Assembly (NCBI RefSeq): GCF_963678635.1
Contig: NC_087069.1
Span: forward strand, 37,938,071 to 38,002,070
DNA: 64,000 nucleotides
Direction: 5' to 3'
From: Symsagittifera roscoffensis
Taxonomy: Eukaryota; Xenacoelomorpha; Acoela; Convolutidae
Below are positions 31,429 through 42,929 of this stretch, in pieces. The translations under genes were made by a program, and so were the position numbers. The notes under the pieces are model-generated. The model made no database searches and was not told the origin of the DNA. It saw nothing but the letters and a program-made list of their open reading frames with translations. Every line of letters begins with the position of its first letter. Positions within the stretch are counted from its first letter, which is position 1.

Positions 31429-31820
31429 TGAGTTAAGACATTTTGTTTATACTCATAGAGTATTTTCAGATAGGGTACACCGTCTGCTCGTCACGCTATC
31501 TTATATATTCGGCCGGACAGATTCGTGCAACTTCTTAGTCTAATACCGATCTTAACCTTACTCTTATATCTCCTAGTCTCAATAGATCTAGTGTATACTG
31601 GTTTTTGCGTATTAGTTCTTGGAGCTATATCCAGAAGGAGAACAACTGTAGTCTAAGTTTTATTTAAATTGTTCTGGTGCTGAAACAACAAGTATTTCAA
31701 GCACTTACAGATAAGTGTCATTTTTAGGAATTGAATATGATTGGTTAGTATTAATATTTTATAGGAATAGGGAAATAAATTTTATAACCAATTACAAATT
31801 CTAGTTTATAATTGATTACA
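31429..31820 (-). repeat. 3' LTR of element 2
   Basis: About 392 bp aligned with 12510-12921. On the minus strand it starts TGTAATC and ends TTAACTCA, directly abutting FN3 intron sequence. Both LTR edges agree with those of element 1. Confidence 0.75.
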
Positions 31821-31859
31821 CTCATCCGGGGTTCAGAGAGTTTTTAGGTTCAATTGTTT

Positions 31860-32508
31860 ATTGTAATGTTGGACAGATGATGTTGTTTTCTTCTGAAGTT
31901 GTGAGCAGTGACTTCGTGAAGAAGGGAGAGGTGTAGTTGTTTGTGTTAGATGGAAGAGGTTTGTTTTCGTTTGTGTTTTGAAGTGGGTCTCGTTGATCGT
32001 GGGTAGTCTTAGGTGAGTGTCAAGACTTCTGATTGATACAATGATGTATTGATTTATTAAGTTTAGAGCGAGACTACGTGCAGAGTGAAAATTGATTTTT
32101 CTGTTTGAAGTGCCAAGTGACTAGGATCGGTATGTGAAGTCAACATCGAGATGGCCATTGGTCTGTTTCAATGGGTTTTCTTTGCTGCGATGTTGGTTCC
32201 ATGCTTAAAATCTTTGAGGATTGTGACTAAGGCTACAAACCATTCCGATTTGCCATTCCAGGGTTGGAATGTCTGGGTGTCATCTTCTTTGCTGCTCGTT
32301 CCGGGGCCTCTAGGAAATCTTTTTATAGTGCATTATATATTTACATTTACATCTTGTTAGTTAAGTCTTTTAGTTATGATTTGTTATTAGTTATTTTCGC
32401 AAAAGCGTTTTTGATTTAGATCGGTTATTTGAAAGAATCGCTCACCCTAGAGTAACACTCGGCAAAAATATGAAGGGTTTCACAAAGCGTGGTGGCAGCG
32501 CGGTGGGT
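31860..32508 (+). other. Candidate plus-strand LTR edge and primer binding site of an unidentified retroelement
   Basis: TGGTGGCAGCGCGGTGGG at about 32491-32508 strongly resembles gypsy-type primer sites, and a CA (…GGGTTTCACA) lies 5 nt before it. Upstream is an LTR-like region with a TTTATA box near 32317-32325. The orientation is plus, opposite to element 2. No second copy of this LTR is in the window, so its start is uncertain. Confidence 0.4.
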
Positions 32509-33390
32509 TAGGCCGAATATAGAGCATGCTCAGGACGTCCCTCTGGTGGGTGAGGCCAGGAATGGGCTACAATTTTATAGTCTCTTTGTGCAGAGTCTCT
32601 TCATGTGTTGAACCTTTTGTGACATTTTGTTACGTGTTTTTCTCTTTTTTGCTTTGATTGTGTCCTTTTTCCAAAAAAGACTCCTATGTTTTGGGGTCGT
32701 CTTTCGAGTTTTTGTTTTTCATTTTGTTTTAAAAAAACTTGAAAGTGGTTTCCAAAAAAATATTTTATCCAGTTTAATCTGATGTTAATCTGGTTTGGGT
32801 ACAGCGGGACTTTCTTTCTTAGTCATGCTGTTAGCTTTGGATTTGGTAGCGTTAGTAAGTTACGTTGGTTAGACTATATTTTTCCCAATCGGGTTAACGG
32901 AAAGTTGGAGACGTGTTAAAACTAGTTAGAGTTGTTATCAGTGAAAAATTGAAGGTTGAAATTCATTATTTAAATAATTTTTTGTGGGCCAGTTTGTGCA
33001 ATTATGGAAAAAGTGTTTGATTTAGGTTCTTATAAGGAATTCAAAGATACAAAAAAAAGGTCTTATGAAAGGTTAGTACTGTCAATTTATTTGTTTTTGT
33101 TTTAAGTTTACTAGGTTTTCTTTTTATTAAATTACTGCAATTGAACTTTAAAGTTTTGCAAATATACGGCTTTTGAAAATCTAAAATTTACCGCTTAAAT
33201 TATACAATGCATTTGGTATATAAAATTGAATAATTATAGAAAAACTTAAAAGGTTTATTGAAAGAAGTTTCTAGATTTTTAAGTGATTTTTTCTTGTCTT
33301 AGATGGATGATTGGTGAAATCTAAAAATGAAAAATGAAACATCTTCGTAGAATGGTCAGTATATTTTGAATTTAAAAGTTAAATGTTTAA
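32509..33390. other. Sequence without recognisable gene, possibly the start of the plus-strand element
   Basis: T-rich, with poly-A and poly-T runs, no open frame. If the primer site at 32491 is real this is its leader. Confidence 0.3.
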
Positions 33391-33396
33391 TTATAC

Positions 33397-35155
33397 CTAC
33401 CTACAGGGGACTGTCGTCGGCAAAAATCCAATTGGGAATTTAGTGTGAATAGTGTTTGAAGCTGTTAAGAGTTTAGCATGCATGCGTATGGCATTTTTAG
33501 TCTGGAGAAGGGGCCGTAGAAGCTCAAGTGCTCGGATGATATTTAGTTCTTCTTTAGTAAGTGCAAAATCGATCATATAGTTTACGGTTGTTTTAAGCTT
33601 TGTGAACACATTCCAGGATGTGGACTTCGATGGGCTTAATATATTCCTGGAAGATGATTATTGGGCGAGATTCTTCGACGTCAAATGAATTGGTTAGTGC
33701 GCAGTATATATAAATTTTTCGTTTTCGGTCGTTATTTCGGAGGATGCCGTGAATTTTCGTGTTTTTAGTACAATAAGTTAAGTTGAGAAAAAATGGTGAT
33801 GTATATTTAGAAATAATAAAGGTGAATCTATGTTGTGGGTTGCGTGCTGGTGTGTTATTTATGTAGTGATGTTGAATAAATTATTATTAATTGTATGTGT
33901 GAGTTAGCTTAGTGCCTAACGTTATTTCGTGGGAACAGTGTAGGTCACGTTTTTTTGTTGTTAAGAAATGAAAAGTGAGGGAAAAGTGATTACATTTATT
34001 ATAATAGGAATTGCAAGCTTTTTTGTGTCGGTTAGTGCTGTAGAAATAAAAATATCGTATTTTTTGCTCATGCTATCAACTACACATGTTTATTCATATT
34101 CGATAAAAAATTTTCTCTGTCATTTAGGGGTTAGTGTCTTCGTCTTTTTCAATGATAGTGTCTTCCATGTAACGTGGAATAGCATGATCGTAGTCATTAA
34201 TGGAAAATCTGTTACCTTTTTGTGCAACAGATTTATTGAGTGTTTGTGTTAGTCCGATAGTTCTGAACTGTATTTCATGCCTTGCGGTGGTTAATTTGTG
34301 TAAGCAGGATTGACGAAGTGCATTGTCTTCTGGATTGTTATCTAAAGGGTGTACTAGGGGATTAGTGAAATGATAGTGAGATGACAATGATAGTGATGGG
34401 AACAGGCTGTAATCATCTACGTAATTCAGTTGGCTTTCATTACGGTTGTTATAAGTTTAATGTGGGAAACAAGGTAAGTTATGTCTGAGAAAGTCTTTGG
34501 TATTCGTGTGTTGTGGGTGTAGGGAAAACAATCGGGGTGGTCGGGGGTGGTGAAGGGCTTGGGCGTTTGGGTTTTTTCTTTTAAATACTCTGTGGGCTCT
34601 GTTTTCTTCTACTGAGGAGGCTGGGTTGGAGGAGGATATGAATTGTGCTATATTTTGAATTGTTGTGTGTTATTGTGTTGAAGCTGTTGTTGTAGGGACT
34701 TGAAGTTATCAAGCTCGTACTCAAGTTCTTCTGTGACGGGGCTGGAAGGGTCGGGTGGGTCGCTTGTCAGGGGGGAGTAGGTTGCGGTTGCATCTGTGCA
34801 AGAGGAGGGGCTGCGAATTTTTCTTCCGAACTGAGGATTGGAATAGAATGGAAGAGGGGTTGTGAAAAAGTGGATCGGCTGGGCTCTGAGTTCTGGATTT
34901 CGTCCGCGATGTCGATGTCGGAATTGTTAAACGGTGATATGGTAAAAAAAACAGTGTTTGTGGAATCATCAGAATCCATGCGTGGTGAGTTAGTTGTGAA
35001 TGATGATAAAGGGAAATACGGGAAGAATGTCGTTGAAGGATGGGTAGGATAGGGAACGATTCAGGGATCCAACTTGGCGGCTCATCATTGGCTAAAAGGA
35101 TGGTTGTTCTGAGAACAGAGATTAGTGGTAAGTGGCTGTTCAATGATCTGGTCAT
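33397..35155 (-). pseudogene. Divergent pre-env/env-like coding remnants
   Basis: Minus-strand order: a Pro/Ser/Thr-rich frame (34530-35155 in several frames), a frame ending in a charged segment (34124-34387), and then, after broken sequence, a coding-like stretch (about 33397-33850) made of two frames. The layout (disordered Pro-rich part, helical ordered part, then a new gene) parallels pre-env and env of element 1, but sequence similarity is weak. It probably is the env-side end of another, related retroelement. Not functional. Confidence 0.35.
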
Positions 35156-35418
35156 ATGAGTCGTCTATGTTTGGTTGATAGACTACTATATGAAAAACTG
35201 GGCTTTGTGGGTAGCTATGACTTGAAAAAGTATGCTCTGGTATCGGTGTATGTCTATAGTTTCGTGATACTAGAGATAGTAAATAGTTATTTTAAAATTT
35301 TTGTAATTTTGGTGCCGTGGGTTTTTAGTTGTATTGTCTTGTGAATCGTCGTTTGTTTTTTTAGTGTGGTTAATAATTTTTATTGTATTCGCTTATTTGA
35401 GCGTCTAAAAGGATTTTA

Positions 35419-37695
35419 TTAACCGAGGTTGAAAAAAATTTTAAAAAATTCTGCGAACAAGATGCGTGCTACGCTTGCTTGTTTGTTTACTTGTATGCGT
35501 ATAGCGCATGTGTTATATACTTCTTTTAGCAATGAGAAAAAGAATCCTAACAAGTTGAACATTGCATATAAAATAGTCAATCTTTCTAAGATGCAGTAGC
35601 GCCATCCTAGAAAGGCAAGAATTTCATTTTTGAGATTAATGAAGCTAAAAATAATTATGGGAGAAATATCCTGTGGGCGATTTTTTTCTCCGTTTGAATG
35701 TTTATAGTCTTTTATATCCTTAAAGTATCCGCAGTAGTCTTGTGCGTAAATGTCAATAAATATCCTGCAGTTTCGGCAAGTTTTCTTAAATTTTGGTAAA
35801 TTGATTGTCTTTGGATTGTGTCCATTTTCGTTGGGAGTTCTTGAAACTGTTGTGTATGGATATTTTAAGTCCGATCGTGAGTATATACCTATGAAATGGA
35901 TATCAATATTCGGATTTCGGGCAACAGCTCTGATGGATTCTCGTGAAAATTTCCTTAATGGTGGCATAAGATTAGGGTATGGGGTGAGGAGATAGTATTC
36001 ATCTTTATCTGGGTTTAGCTGTTCGACATTGTGGCTGTTTTCAGATCCACATGCTACGGTTGTATCCTAAAAATATGCGGGTCTGGAAGGTGTATCTACA
36101 AAATGTACTTTTTTTATAGAAAATGGGGATTTTTTTATAACATCGTTTGTCTTCGAAAACACATAATGGTGATACTTTTGTAGCACATGTGTAAAACCAT
36201 AGTCGATAAAATTTGATATGTTTCCTGATAATAGGTATCCTGCATACGGTAATTTTAGTACTGCTAATGCAGGTGATTGTAAAATTTGTGTTCGTTCTAG
36301 TTCGCAAATATGATGTAGTGTTTCTTAATCTGATAGTGAATTTTCCTGAAAAACTCTGCCTATTGTATTGTCTAATTCCATGTCTAAATCGATGTCATAA
36401 GGAATTGTGCCGAAAAAAGTGTTGTTCATTAATGAAAGTTCTTGTAAACGTGTGCTTCCTTTATCTTGTGGACGGAGTTTTCCACAAACACTTCCATTTT
36501 TTTCAATTGTTACTGGGATGTATGAATTTTTGTCGTTATAGTTGTTATATGGCTGGATTAGGTTAATAATTTATTTTCCAGTTTACATGTCAAAACCTTT
36601 TTCGTATTCGACAAGTATTTCTGAATTTTGTGTATTATATAATGACGTTTTATCTTTAAAGGTGGTTTCAGTTTCGAAATATATTTGAAAACGTGTTAGT
36701 TTAATTTCTATTCAGTCGATATTTTTGTTTTGTTGATTGTTTTGGTTGATTTGGTCAGGGTTGATTTTATCAAAGGGTATAGATTCGATGAAATACTTTC
36801 GGTGAAATTTTATTATTCTTGCATGAATCTTTGCAACTTGAAGTGTTGTGCATGTGTCTTCAGTGAACCAAACAACGGTTGCCGGTGTGCGTGTGGTAGG
36901 ATTGCAATTGCCTTAGTCGTCGTTTTCACATGGTAAGCGTATTCCTTGATATAGTATTGTGTCATCTTTCAAATTTTGTGTTAATTGTACTTTTCCTAAC
37001 TGGATTTTCCAATCAGAAAACAATTTTTCTTGATATCCTTTCTTTGACGTGTCTGCTTTGCAGTTTGAAGGATTATTTATTCCAATGTGTAGTATCCAAT
37101 TTTTATCATGTAAATCATAGGTTAATCGTCCCTGCCGGCCGCGAAATGGGTACTTATCGTCTAATTCTATATGTCCTTGAAATCTTTCTAATTCGGCGTG
37201 GTGTCTTGAGTCTGAAAATACTTTAAAATTTACTAATTTTTGATTTGTTTTTTTATTTTTGGTTAATTTTAAACGTCTTAGTTCATTTTTCATTTTTACA
37301 GTCTTCAGGGTTTAGATCTAGAAGTCTTTCAATATTATTTTCATAGAAAGATTCATGATCCAGTCTATTTTTGTTTCCATTTGAGACTTGAGAACAATGT
37401 ACTTTCTCTCTGAGAATTTTGCTGTGAAGTCATATCCTGTTAATGTTGCAGATCAGGCTTTTGAATAAAGTGTTGCTATTATGTTTGTTGTTTCGATTTC
37501 TTATGGTTCCGATTCGCATTGTTTTACTTGATTTATTGCGTTTTTGTGTAGTGTTTTTTGATCGTTTTCCTCGCAATCGTAAAATTACTAATAGGGGTTG
37601 TCGTCCTGTCTGAGGTGAGGGTTTTTATGTGATATTGATTTTAAAAGAATAAAGAGGAAAATAAAGAGTAGAGATTTTATTATCAAGAAGTACAT
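35419..37695 (-). pseudogene. env: Env remnant of element 2, copy B (includes the C-terminus)
   Basis: From a hydrophobic signal-like start near 37695 to the TAA at 35421-35419. Frames: 36913-37293 (126 codons, N-terminal ectodomain), 36041-36307 and others in the middle (a Cys-rich segment with FYTC and VFEDKRCY), and 35419-35967 (182 codons) holding a hydrophobic membrane segment about 70 to 35 residues before the end. Several stops and frameshifts. It is the only Env in the window with a C-terminus. The start is homologous to 1-449. Confidence 0.7.
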
Positions 37696-38808
37696 ATGCA
37701 TGATAGTCCTGAATATGGGTTATAGAAAGTTATATACCCAAGTGTCTTTGTTGTATATCTTTCGTTTTTATAGATACGTTCTGTTGTTATAAATGGGGGA
37801 GGTAAGGATTGAGTGGTGTGTTTGATAGGTCTAAAAACACAGGATGAAGTACTATTTTATTTAACTTTACTGTGGTTTCAAATTTGAGTGTCAAAATGTT
37901 TTGTGTTAAAATTTGAATGTTATGTTCCTGTATATCTTTGTGAATGTCGGGTTTGTATTGTAATCTGCTGAGTACCCAATTGTGTAGTTTGTAGCTATCA
38001 AGATGTTGTCCAAACAAGGGAGAAGGTGTTACGAACGTATTCCAATCTAATCGTAGAGGTATATTATTGTTTAGGACTTCTCTATATCTGTCGTCTAAAA
38101 TTGCAGGTAAATTTAGGGGATATAGTAAAGTTGGGGTTTGACTTGTTGATGGTGTTGAAGGTAGTGATAGAATTTCTGGTAGTGACAAAGATGTATCTGA
38201 TGAAATATCTATTGGTTCATTTACCAAATTTGGTTCACCTTGTGTGAAAGGTTGTGTCATCCAATGTGGGCGACGTTGTGTGGAAGTTGGGGATTAAATG
38301 GGTTTTCGGATGTGGGGTTGATCCTAAATAATCCGATGGGATATTTGGAGTGTTTTGTTGTGAAGTTCATTGTATTTGTGGAGGAGTACTTTGAAGTCTA
38401 CTACTTGAGAGATCTAGAGGATTTTGGCATGGTGATGCGGGTATGTTAAATTGAACTCTTCCAATTTCGTCTGGGATGAATGATTTATCTATCTATTGTA
38501 GATGTCTGATTTTGGTTTTGACTAGGGTGTCTTGTTCTGCCAACATCTTGTTGCAGGGAGGGGTAGAAGTTATATGTTGCTTCAGAGATGTGTTATGTTG
38601 GTTCGCTTAAAGGTGCATGGCGAATTGCGGGTGTTAAAGGTTCGGATCATAATACGTGTCTTTCTTCAAAAATGTATGGATTTTCTTGAAAAGGTTTTCG
38701 TGTTGTTCGTTAGGGTTGGCTTAATTGACTAGAAGTTGGTGTTGTTGGGAGCTCTTGTGATGTCGTAGTCGGTGGAGATTGTTGTGGTGGTTGTTGATTA
38801 GCAATTTC
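37683..38808 (-). pseudogene. Pre-env remnant of element 2, copy B
   Basis: A 157-codon frame (37787-38260) matches the ordered C-terminal half of the element 1 pre-env ORF (for example LRLDWNTF and a following FGQH). The Pro/Thr-rich N-terminal half is recognisable but broken up to 38808. A frameshift separates the end. Confidence 0.65.
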
Positions 38809-40906
38809 TAAGATATAGTAGGGCCATCCTAGAAAGGCAAGAAAATCATTTTTGAGATTAATAAAACTAAAAATAATTATTGGAAGAAATATCCTGTGGG
38901 CGATATTTTTCTCCGTTTGAATGTATATAGTTTTTTATATCCTAAAAGTATCCGCTGTAGTCTTGTGCGTAAACGTCAATAAATATCCTGCGGTTTCGGC
39001 AAGTTTTCTTAAATTTTGATCTATTGATGGTCTTTGGATTGTGTCCGTTTTTGTTGGGAGTTCTTGAAATTGTTGTGTATGGATATTTTATGTCCAATCG
39101 TGAGTATATACCTATGAAATAGATATCAATATTCGGGTTTCGGGCAACAGCTCTGGTGGATTCTGGTGAAAATTTCCTTAATGGTGGCATAAGAGTAGGG
39201 TATGGGGTGAGGACATAGTATTTATCTTCATCTGGGTTTAGCTGTACGACATTGTGGCTGTTTTCAGATCCACACGCTACGGTTGTATCCTAAAAATATG
39301 CGGGTCTGGAAGGTGTATCTACAAAATGTACTTTTTTTATAGAAAATGGGAATTTTTTTTATAACATCGTTTGTCTTCGAAAACACATAATGGTGATACT
39401 TTTTTAGCACATGTGTAAAACCATAGTCGATAAAATTTGATATGTTTACTGATAATAGGTATCCTGCCTACGGTATTTTTAGTACTGCTAATGCAAGTGA
39501 TTAAAAAATTTTTGTTCGTTCTATTTCGCATACATGATGTAGTGTTTCTAATCCTGATAATGAATTTTCCTGAAAAACTCTGCCTATTGTATTGTCTAAT
39601 TTCATGTCTAAATCGATGTCATAGTGAACTGCGCCAAAATAAGTGTGGCTCATTAATGATAGTTCTTGTAAACGTGTGCTTCCTTTATCTTGTGGACGGA
39701 GTTTTCCTTCAACACTTCCATTTTTTTCCAATGTTACTGGGCTGTATGAATTTTCGTCGTTATAGTTGTTATATGGCTGGATTAGGTTAATAATTTATTT
39801 TCCAGTTTCCATGTCAAAACCTTTTTCGTATTCGACAAGTATTTCTGAATTTTGTGTATCATATAATGACGTTTTATCTTTGCAGGTGGTTTCAGTTTCG
39901 AAATAATTTGAAAACTTGTTAGTTTATTTTCTATTCAGTCGATATTTTTGTTTTGTTGATTGTTTTGGTTGATTTGGTCAGGGTTGAATTTATCAAAGGG
40001 TATAGATTCGATGAAATACTTTCGGTGAAATTTTATCATTCTTGCATGAATCTTTGCAACTTGAAGTGTTGTGCATGTGTCTTCAGTGAACCAAACAACG
40101 GTTGCCGGTGTGCGTGTGGTAGGATTGCAATTGCCTCAGTCATCGTTTTCACATGGTAAGCGTATTCCTTGATATAGTATTGTGTCATCTTTTAAATTTT
40201 GTGTTAATTGTACTTTTTCTAACTGGATTTTCCAGTCAAAAAACAATATTTCTTGATATCTTTTCTTTGTTGTGTCTGCTTTGCAGTTTGAAGGATTATT
40301 TATTCCAATGTGTGGTATCCAGTTTTTATCATGTAAATCATACCTCAATCGTCCCTGCCGGCCGCGAAATGGGTACTTATTGTCTATTTCTACATGTCCT
40401 TGAAATCTTTCTAATTCGGCGCGGTGTGCTGAGTCTGAAAATACCTGAAAATTTACTAATTTTTGATTAATTTCTTTATTTTTGGTTAATTTTAAACGTC
40501 TTAGTTCATTTTTCATTTTTACAGTCTTCAGGGTTTAGATCTAGAAGTCTTTCAATATTATTTTGATAAAAAGATTCATGATCGAGTCTATTTTTGTTTC
40601 CATTTGAGACTTGAGAACAATGTACTTTTCTCTCTGAGAATTTTGCTGTTAATTTTGTAGATCGGGCTTTTGAATAAAGTGTTGCTAGTAGGTTTGTTTT
40701 TTCGATTTCTTATGGTTCCGATTCGCATTGTGTTACTTGATTTATTGCGTTTTTGTGTAGTGTTTTTTGATCGTTTTCCTCGCAATCGTAATATGTTACT
40801 AATAGGTCTTGTGGTCCTGTCTGAGGGGAGGATTTTTATGTGATATTGATTTTAAAAGAAAAAAGAGGAAATTAAAGAGGAGAAATTTTAATATCAAGAA
40901 ATACAT
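38809..40906 (-). pseudogene. env: Env remnant of element 2, copy A (C-terminus missing)
   Basis: From a signal-like start at 40906-40904 through an ectodomain frame (40136-40516, 126 codons) and middle fragments (39501-39731, 39337-39531) to a frame at 38942-39190, cut at the duplication junction. Closely parallel to copy B but with a different set of stops and frameshifts. Confidence 0.65.
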
Positions 40907-41866
40907 ATGTATGATAGTCCTGAATATGGGTTAAAGAAAGTTATATACCCAAGTGTCTTTGTTGTATATCTATCGTTTTTATAGATACGTTCTGTTCTTA
41001 AAAATGGGGGAGGTAAGGATTGAGTTTTATGTTTGACAGGTCTAAAGATACAGGATGAAGTACTATTTTATTTAACTTTACTTTGATTTCAAATTTGATT
41101 GTCAAAATGTTTTGTGTTTAAATGTGAATGTTATGTTCCTGTATATCTTTGTGAGTGTCGTGTCTGTATTGTAATCTGTTGAGTACCCAATTGTGCAGTC
41201 TGTGGCTATCAAGATGTTGTCCAAACAAGGGAGGAGGTGCTACGAATGTATTCCATTCTAATCGCAGAGGTATATTATTATTTAGGAGTTCTCTATATCT
41301 GTCGTGTAAAACTGCAGAAAAAATGAGAATTAAATGGCTTTTCACGAGTTTGTTCGGATGTGGGAGAGTTGATCCCAAATAATCTGATGGGATATTTGGA
41401 GTGTTTTGTTGTGAAACTGTTTGTATTGGTGGAGGAGTACTGTGAATTGTACTACATGAGAGATCTAGAGAAATTTGAGATGGTGATCAGGGTATGGTAA
41501 ATTGGACTCTACGTCTGTGAAATTACTATTTCGTCTAGGATGAAATATTTGTCTATCAATTGTAGATTTCTGACTTTTGTTTTGACTTGGGTGTCCTGTT
41601 CTGCCAAGATTTTTTTTGGGGAAGGGGTAGATGTTATATGTTGGTTCAGAGATGTTGTATGTTGGTTCGCCTAAAAGATCATGGCAAACTACGGGTATTA
41701 AAGGTTCGGATAGTAATGCATGTCATTCTTCAAATGTGTATGCATTTTCTTGAAAAAAATCATGTCGTTATTTGGGGTTGGCTTTATTGACTAGACGTTG
41801 GTGTTGTTGGGAGCTCTTGGGATGGCGTAGTCGGTGGAGATTGTTGTGGTGGTTGTTGATTAGCAA
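40885..41866 (-). pseudogene. Pre-env remnant of element 2, copy A
   Basis: A frame of 86 codons at 41118-41378 matches the conserved LRLEWNTF region. The rest is broken. It is the copy next to the small-ORF zone, that is, in the original position. Confidence 0.6.
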
Positions 41867-42920
41867 TTTTGGAATGTTCTAAGTGTTTTTTCTTAAGCGT
41901 AAAATCCGTGAAGTTTATGAGATTCTTCTTTGAAAAGGATTAAAAGAACTGATGCTAATGCATAGATAATTACTGCTTTTTTCATGCATTTACATAATTT
42001 GAGAATTACGGAGACCAAAAAAGTTTAAAAAAAACTGAAGGAGAAGTATGTCCTTTTTGTTAAAGGATTTTTAGGTAGTTTAGGTAGTTTTTAGCATTTA
42101 GGTAGTTTTTGAAATATTGTACCTGAGGAAGTGGTAAAAGATTTTTGAGACGTTAAGTTAGGCTTTCGTTAGGAATTGAAAAATTAAGCAAAAACTGCAA
42201 AAAAATATGAAAATGAGGAATAATTCGAGGGTGTCTACAATGTAAAAATAATAATTTGAAGAAAAAAAATGAAAGAATTGAAAAAAAAATTGAAAAAATA
42301 GTTTTGAAGTTCGAACTATTTGAGAAAAAAGAGTTTGAAAAAAGATTCGGTTCGTCGAATTTTTTTTTATCACCGAAATGGAAATTGAGTGTGTTCAGAT
42401 TGTTAATTGGTTTTTTGACAAGTGGGTTAATTATAGGCAGTTTTTGATTTAGGCAAGTTTGGCTGTCTAGGAAGGAGTTTCCTAGTTTTGTTTTCATTTA
42501 TGAGATTATCGGGTGTATTTAAGAATTTTCTGTACTTCAGGCTAAATGATCATGTCTGATTTTTGCTTTAGGCCTATTCAAAATTTTTCTTTGGGGGAAT
42601 TTGAGTGTATGTTGAGACAATATTGTTGATTTTTGTACTAGTTGATAGGGTTAGGGTTATAACGTTCCAATTTTCTATATTTTAGTTGTCCAATATGAAC
42701 ATGATGCTTATTTTGAAATGGAGGTCTTTTTAGTTATAGTTCCAGCTATGTTTGAAGTGAGTTATGTGTCGGCTAATAAAGTGGTGTCAAAATGGGTGAT
42801 GTTGAGCTAGTTTCTGATTGATTCAATTTGAAATACAATGAAGAGTGGTAGTATGAAATATGAAAAAAAAAGATTTTCTCTATTCAAATTCTAAAATATA
42901 TAAATTGTTTTATTAATCTG
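41867..42920 (-). other. Degenerate small-ORF zone and spacer of element 2
   Basis: Corresponds to 1574-2592 of element 1. The two small membrane ORFs are not intact. The two TTAGCCTAAAGTA-like motifs survive with changes at about 42533 and 42564. A 114-codon Phe/Ser/Asn-rich frame at 42153-42497 has no match among the element 1 ORFs that I can see and may be chance. Confidence 0.5.
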
Positions 42921-42929
42921 AAAGGGGTT

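Larger units (their letters stand above)
35585..41866 (-). repeat. Tandem duplication of the pre-env/env segment, two units of about 3.1-3.2 kb
   Basis: Unit 1 is about 35585-38808 and unit 2 about 38809-41866. Corresponding bases are about 3222 apart near the start. The junction joins the pre-env start zone (…AGCAATTT) to the sequence found at 35581 (CTAAGAT), so the Env C-terminus outside the unit exists only once. The copies differ in many places, so the duplication is old. Confidence 0.8.

Noticed and set aside
42153-42497. 114-aa Phe/Ser/Asn-rich frame in element 2 as a gene
   Set aside because: The equivalent interval in element 1 has no such frame; it is AT-rich spacer with low-complexity codons.
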